From contig CM049308.1 in the NCBI GenBank assembly GCA_026874595.1, positions 20,311,867 to 20,375,866 on the forward strand: a stretch of 64,000 bases of DNA. Direction: 5' to 3'. Position 1 is the stretch's first letter. Every line of letters begins with the position of its first letter. Source of the stretch: Sipunculus nudus (lineage: Eukaryota > Annelida > Sipuncula > Golfingiida > Sipunculidae). The position numbers and the translations under genes are program-made. A model generated the notes under the pieces. That model was not told the DNA's origin. It made no database searches and saw only the letters and a list, made by a program, of their open reading frames with translations. Shown here in pieces: positions 60,301 through 64,000 of the stretch.

Positions 60301-61923
60301 CCCACATTCTCAATAAATTTGGTAGATTATGATCTCTGAATTCCAAAATAAAACCGTAATAAGGAGTAAATATAGTTTTGCTGACACATGGAGTGTAAAT
60401 GTCATTCATAGATGGGCGATGATAAAAGAAGTTAAAAATGTCTACCTTATATACCGTCTTTAAAAGTAAATAATTTACCCAAAATTCGAGATAATGGAGC
60501 ATATTTGAAAATTATCTCCCTGCTGAATTTGGGGTGGTAGAGCTTCTAGAAGCAGCCATTTGGATAACCTTCCCTAGAGATGCAGAGCCACTATGACACT
60601 TGAATGGTCATATGGATTTAGTGGTAATATGGGTATTTAAGTTTGTTTTGTTAGCTTAACAGTATTTCCTACAAACAGGCTTCTACTGTCACATGGATTA
60701 TACATATCCGTAAATAATTAATCAAACTGAGCTCAGTAATTTTACAAAATGATAACTACTTTAGATGTAGCCTAGATAAGATCACTTGACATAAGACAAT
60801 CACTGATGTTACTACCAGTTGTTTCATGTTTACCCACCAGATGGCGTTATCGGCGGACCGAGGGACAAGCAGCTGTACTTAAGATAGATGACTTGATAAA
60901 AAATAAATGGCTATTTTCAGATGACTATGACTTGCATAATACATAAGAAATAGGGGAAAGTAAAGGCATGTTAAAATGTATCAAATTGGAGGTGGTCCTA
61001 GCTCCCGTGCTCACAATCAGCCACTTTTGCACACATGGTCACCCATCCAAAACTTTGCTGCGCTCGATCAAGCTTAACAAAGATGATCTTTCCAAATGTG
61101 TTACCGTTGTTCCATCACACAGACGTATAAATATGATGCAAAAAGTATGTAATGCTTAAGGTGTTCATTGCATCCAAAAAAGGTATATATGATGTAACAA
61201 TTTATACTGGTCATGGTAAATATCAATTTACATGCTTTATTATTTTTTATCTTAATTGCTGAATATCCCGCATGAATTGCCCACAGGTCATGTGCGTACC
61301 AGGACTAGTACAGAAGTTCGCTAAGTCACGGATACCCATTTGGAACAATTCAGCATTTTATATATTATGATAAATGCATTTCTGTATCTTAAAAAAAAAT
61401 GCATGGCAAACAAGCTCAAATTTGTTATGGATGCTGCGTGATATCATGTCATGAAATAAGAATGCTAGTCAGATACAAACTAGGGTGCCCTCATGAGACT
61501 GAGTTGTTTCACCTGAACAATGAAGCAGTTGCGAACAGGATATTCTTGGGATTCTAAATATGTATACATCAATGGGGTTAATATATATATATTATAATAT
61601 TTTTAATATATATTTAAAAGCTTTTTAATATGAACCAATGTGGTTTGATGATAATAAGACCTTAAAAGGTTATGAATTGTGAAATTAAAATATTCCTTTG
61701 TTATCTTTCAGCTACCCAGTAAAGACTGTGGTCCTCTTGATAAGCATTTCTTCAAGTACAACGCATCAGTGGCCAAGTCACCAAACTTCATCAACCTGCG
61801 TGAAGTCTGTGGTCGCCACAAGCTGCCCCCAGGTCCCTACTGTATCATCCCTTCAACGTTTGAGCCGCAGCAGGAAGGAAATTTTATGCTGAGAATCTAC
61901 TCTGAGCATCCCAACAATGGAGG
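49577..61923 (+). CDS. Calpain (classical, CysPc + C2-like domain), partial gene, nine internal exons
   Basis: Calcium-activated intracellular cysteine protease that makes limited cuts in substrate proteins. Exons: 49577-49646, 50710-50962, 52940-53111, 55676-55756, 56152-56252, 56767-56844, 57895-58055, 59938-60101, 61712-61923; all introns are GT..AG and every phase joins, giving 1292 nt or about 430 residues. Numbering from the first visible residue, the triad is Cys26 (GDCWLL), His183 (GHAYTIT) and Asn211 (NPWGNEAEW). The Cys-His spacing of 157 equals that of human CAPN1; the His-Asn spacing of 28 is four longer. Other hallmarks are [36 protein letters not shown] and ETFWTNPQY. The sequence is closest in style to arthropod/mollusc calpain A/B. 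The first exon starts in phase 0, so upstream exons exist; the last ends inside a codon, so C2-like tail and EF-hand exons follow outside the window. No frameshift or stop was seen. Confidence 0.95.
50561..50600 (+). repeat. 20-bp direct duplication in calpain intron 1
   Basis: ACCTGAGGTGCCAGTGGTTT occurs twice without a gap, followed by a third partial ACCTCGGGT. Confidence 0.95.
50710..50962 (+). CDS. Calpain exon (b): catalytic cysteine exon
   Basis: Completes [12 protein letters not shown]; the catalytic Cys codon is at 50715-50717. Continues through [57 protein letters not shown] and the first two bases of a Lys codon. Acceptor CTATCAG, donor GTGAGT. The 83 full codons show no stop. This exon forms most of protease core 1 (PC1), including one of its calcium-binding acidic loops (inferred from the family). 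Confidence 0.95.
51314..52349 (+). mobile_element. Family A Helentron-like element, full copy in calpain intron 2
   Basis: 5' ATTGTATCCGCCAAAAC pairs with GTTTTGCGGATACAAT as a near-perfect hairpin; then a GCCACTGCTGCCGC tract. Palindromes at 51635-51646, 51784-51795, 51913-51923 (shortened), 52061-52072 and 52188-52199, spacings 149, 129, 148, 127. The 3' part has GGCGGATAC (inverse of the 5' GTATCCGCC), TTGACTACCC and CTAGTT. Same strand as the host gene. The only copy in the window that appears complete. Confidence 0.85.
52940..53111 (+). CDS. Calpain exon (c): protease-core linker
   Basis: One base completes Lys, then 57 codons run [30 protein letters not shown], up to SFMGCSIE. Acceptor TTTTTACAG, donor [16 protein letters not shown] and the DFTGGV motif are strong calpain signatures linking PC1 to PC2. 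Ends in phase 0. Confidence 0.94.
53887..54200. repeat. Short-palindrome array (CTACCAGTAG motifs) in calpain intron 3
   Basis: TCTACCAGTAGAAACTG, CTACTGGTAGAGACTCC, CTGCCAGGAGAAACTGCGA, ATACCAGCAGAGACTCC, TCTACCAGTAGAACTCCGA and TCTACCAG recur, linked by GATC-containing spacers. ACCATGATCAG at the left (53887) mirrors CCGATCATGGT at about 54127, suggesting a small foldback element. Confidence 0.6.
54237..54325. repeat. (AT)n microsatellite
   Basis: About 40 AT units in calpain intron 3. Confidence 0.95.
54780..55394. mobile_element. GTCGC-rich element end (CAGTGAAACC type) in calpain intron 3
   Basis: The right end reads GGTTCAGGTTTCACTG followed by TA, i.e. the complement of CAGTGAAACCTGAACC. 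Upstream, GGTCGCTT/GGTCGCTCA/ACGGTCGC motifs recur about eight times between 55150 and 55380, in unusually GC-rich sequence. A matching left end was not found, so the left boundary is a guess. Confidence 0.45.
55676..55756 (+). CDS. Calpain exon (d): catalytic histidine exon
   Basis: 27 codons in phase 0, [20 protein letters not shown] then TITSVKM. The catalytic His codon is at 55727-55729. Acceptor ATTCTTTAG, donor GTAAGA. Short exon; the preceding 2.6-kb intron is repeat-filled. Confidence 0.94.
56152..56252 (+). CDS. Calpain exon (e): catalytic asparagine exon
   Basis: Encodes [20 protein letters not shown] and [13 protein letters not shown] plus two bases of Lys. The catalytic Asn codon is at 56206-56208. 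Acceptor TCCACAG, donor GTAAGG. The segment before NPWG is four residues longer than in vertebrate CAPN1/2, as in other invertebrate calpains. Confidence 0.94.
56767..56844 (+). CDS. Calpain exon (f): end of protease core 2
   Basis: One base completes Lys, then [19 protein letters not shown] and NDDGEF, ending with two bases of Trp. Acceptor ATTTCAG, donor GTAAGT. The DDGEFWMSF junction with the next exon is typical of calpains and holds part of the second protease-core calcium site (family knowledge). Confidence 0.93.
57895..58055 (+). CDS. Calpain exon (g): CysPc end / start of C2-like domain
   Basis: Completes Trp, then [20 protein letters not shown], the linker [11 protein letters not shown], and [16 protein letters not shown], ending with the first base of Glu. 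Acceptor TTTGCAG, donor GTAAAA (weaker than the others). [12 protein letters not shown] marks the start of the domain III (C2-like) fold in classical calpains. Confidence 0.93.
58089..58215 (+). repeat. tRNA-derived SINE-like unit, copy 1
   Basis: A box TAGCGAAGCGGTTGG (about 58143) and B box GGTTCGAAACC (58187-58197) in calpain intron 7, preceded by AAGCGGACCGAACTGTCTCG. Arms TCGCTAG and CTAGCGA are inverted. The T-arm is nearly intact but the acceptor stem is poor, so it is a SINE head rather than a working tRNA. Confidence 0.65.
58366..58497 (+). repeat. tRNA-Thr-like SINE-like unit, copy 2
   Basis: Direct repeat of copy 1, about 280 bp downstream. A box TAGCGAAGCGGTTGG, CTTGTAC in the anticodon-loop position (TGT anticodon, Thr-like), B box GGTTCGACTCC (58466-58476), T-stem CTGGG/CCCGG. 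Upstream GGGGTGTGCATAAAAGCGGA matches copy 1. Confidence 0.65.
58524..58815 (+). repeat. 33-bp minisatellite in calpain intron 7
   Basis: About 8.5 copies of a 33-bp unit (GTGACAAGAACATTGTGTAT + TGTCATATTTGGA). Variants alternate CATATCTGG/CATATTTGG. Because 33 is a multiple of 3, several frames on both strands stay open (e.g. [11 protein letters not shown] repeated), but the block lies between calpain exons and is not spliced in. Confidence 0.95.
59938..60101 (+). CDS. Calpain exon (h): C2-like domain with acidic and basic runs
   Basis: Completes Glu, then [13 protein letters not shown], the acidic run DADEDDDED (about residues 320-328 of the visible protein), [20 protein letters not shown] and [12 protein letters not shown]. 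Acceptor TTTCACAG, donor GTTAGA. The acidic loop of domain III is thought to interact with calcium or phospholipid and with the protease core in classical calpains; an adjacent basic patch of KERRKKKK follows. Ends in phase 0. Confidence 0.93.
61712..61923 (+). CDS. Calpain exon (i): C2-like domain, last exon in window
   Basis: Phase 0: [70 protein letters not shown] and two bases of a further codon. Acceptor ATCTTTCAG, donor GTAAGT. FINLREV..R..LPPG.Y.I.PSTFEP..EG.F is diagnostic of calpain domain III. The following exons (linker and penta-EF-hand) are not recognisable before 64000. Confidence 0.94.
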
Positions 61924-61981
61924 GTAAGTGGTAGAACAGGTTAATGACTCCTCAAAGATTGAATGTGATTTTATATATATA

Positions 61982-62223
<242 letters not shown>

Positions 62224-62449
62224 TTTTGTGTATTCATGTTCCATTCCTCTGTACAATGAACCAGCATTACTGTTCTTTCATCTTGCTATATAATATATGC
62301 TGCACAGTATATAAGGCCACCAGTCTCCCTGCTGCATGCAAAGTCACTGTATGGACACATATTTTGTGGCACTCTGACATCACTACAGTGATGTCACTTT
62401 GCTGGTTCATAAGAAAGTATGCAAATATACATTGGGGGATTGGGTAACT

Positions 62450-62520
62450 GTTGTGTCTTAGTGGTAGAGCAAACAACAATCAGGTCATGGGTTGAATACC
62501 AATCGACAGTGAACTGGCTT
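62450..62520 (+). repeat. Possible tRNA-derived SINE fragment
   Basis: CTTAGTGGTAGAGCA (A-box-like) and GGTTGAATACC (B-box-like) about 30 bp later. Confidence 0.35.
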
Positions 62521-62540
62521 TTCCGTTTATTCATGTACCA

Positions 62541-62559
62541 TTTCTCTCTCTCTCTCGTT

Positions 62560-62622
<63 letters not shown>
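62541..62622. repeat. (CT)n-(AT)n compound microsatellite
   Basis: CT-rich run followed by about 15 AT units. Confidence 0.95.
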
Positions 62623-62624
<2 letters not shown>

Positions 62625-63256
62625 TATATTATTATCTGTACCTCAGAGAAAATTGATAATGATTTTCAGTGACTCTGACGTATTTAAAGCAATTATCAAT
62701 ACCTCTTACAAGAATCCAGTATCACAACTGAGTCTGATTGCTTGTTTCAAGTGTAAGTCCTCCTTCTTTGAGTCTTAAACTTTTTCTAACAGACTTTAAA
62801 CAGACAGACCAACACATAATCAAAGATGAAAGCACAACCATCTTAGTTATAGGTACTAACTTAGGACAGGGACAGCATTAACTATTTTATACGAGAATGA
62901 TTGAAAATTGACATAAATTCACAATATCTTAAAGACACATTCTGTATTAAGGCATTGCAAGAAATGTAATTATATTTCTACCTTGACAGCTTGACAGATT
63001 TCTGTGTGGGATTGCTTAATTTATTTTTGGCACAGTTCGTGGATTTGTTCTCAAAATTTCTCCCTGCACCTGAATCCTGTCCAAAATATGATATCTGTGT
63101 TTGGTCTTGTTTCCTTGGCATTGCACCTTTTGCTTTGACCTTGACCTCAGCTAATGACCTTGACCTGGTCTGTCACATGGTATCATGCAGAGCAGATGGG
63201 ATCAGACAACTGTATTACTGAACCACTGTGGATATGATATGTCTAAAGGCACATGC

Positions 63257-63331
<75 letters not shown>

Positions 63332-64000
63332 CTGTAAATGTGACATTCCAGTATTATAATGTTAAATAACTATATTTGTTGATGTCCTCATGAACTTTTT
63401 GAATTAAAAAAAAGCTTGCAGAGCATTCATGTACATTTTTTAGTCAAAGCAATATATGGTGCAAGTATGAGAACTTGTATTTAAATAACCTGCATAATAA
63501 GATTACACTGAAGCTTTTGAAAACAAAATTTAAATAGTTAACTACTATTACACTTTTGACAGCTTCACCATATACTGTGGAAGTGGTTCATTTTGTGTGT
63601 CTGAATTTCGCCATTTTTTAATTTTACAGATTAACCGTTCAAATTTGCGCAACCAGTATGTTAGGTAATTCCCACTTATTAACCTTTAGGTGACCGCATA
63701 CATGCCATGGGGGACTAATCAAGTACAGTGATTGCAATTGTGTAAACAATAGGTAATTAACCGGGACTCATCACGTTTGATGATGTGATGGTACTGCACC
63801 CAGCAACATTGTTTGACATCTGGGTAGGTTGTAGAATTGCTGAACAACAACAATTGTGGTTACTAACAAGAAGCAGCCAACAAACAGAGCTGACTACAAT
63901 CGTGGCTTGCTCTCAGGTCCATCTTACTTCAAGGCAATTGGGGGGGGGGGGGGGGGGGGGGAGGTGTTTAAAAGGTCTGAAAAGGGTATTTGTTTCACAT
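62623..64000. other. Intron after the last visible calpain exon
   Basis: No further calpain exon recognised. Contains (AT)n at 63259-63327 and a G-run of about 22 at 63940-63961. An open frame at 62991-63221 contains TTGACCTTGACCT motifs and looks repeat-derived. Confidence 0.5.

Noticed and set aside
62991-63221. Possible further calpain exon
   Set aside because: No calpain motif, ends in a stop, and contains TTGACCTTGACCT-type repeat words.

Overview
The window is animal nuclear DNA: AT-rich, with long introns bounded by GT..AG splice sites, many microsatellites and a dense load of non-autonomous transposable elements. It is not bacterial, viral or organellar. The element families (short inverted termini, tandem-repeat cores, TAGCTCAGCTGA- and TATCCCCAGACA-type ends) and the arthropod/mollusc-type calpain point to a lophotrochozoan, most likely a bivalve or other mollusc. 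The species is inferred, not proven.

The one gene I can support strongly is a classical calpain (calcium-dependent cysteine protease) on the + strand. Nine consecutive exons lie between 49577 and 61923. All splice phases agree, all sites are GT..AG, and they give about 430 contiguous residues. These cover the catalytic Cys, His and Asn of the CysPc domain and most of the following C2-like (domain III) region. The gene is cut at both sides: the N-terminal exons are further upstream and not convincingly found here, and the C-terminal EF-hand exons lie beyond 64000.

About 1-49.5 kb is intergenic or a very long 5' intron filled with repeats. Three families (A: ends near 1036, 20660-22345, 51314-52349; B: 17028-19937, 35208-36640; C: 28061-30705, 37240-38087, 42831-42960, 46246-49466) share one plan: a 5' hairpin whose first arm recurs inverted near the 3' end, a tandem-repeat core, a 3' stem-loop, and a CTAGTT/CTTGTT-like terminus. 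This resembles Helentron-associated elements (HINE/DINE-1/pearl type). Their cores carry two striking signals: a GGTGGCGCCACC palindrome recurring at alternating spacings of about 149 and 128 bp, and arrays of nuclear-receptor-like AGGTCA half-sites every ~144 bp. The same cores occur in elements with different ends, which suggests core exchange.

Other mobile DNA: a foldback element with ~0.5-kb arms full of CTCGCCTAGGCGAG palindromes (24320-26526); a hAT-like MITE with an 8-bp target duplication (1801-2272); another CAGGG-ended element (34347-34834); two TATAGTCC-ended MITEs; several CAGTGAAACC-type elements with TA target sites; a decayed LINE reverse-transcriptase tail (5889-6180, minus strand); and tRNA-derived SINE-like units. 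The calpain introns are themselves hosts: intron 2 holds a family A element, intron 3 a palindrome array plus a GTCGC-rich element end, and intron 7 a tRNA-Thr-like SINE pair and a 33-bp minisatellite. No CRISPR array, operon, rRNA gene or intact transposase/reverse-transcriptase gene was seen.
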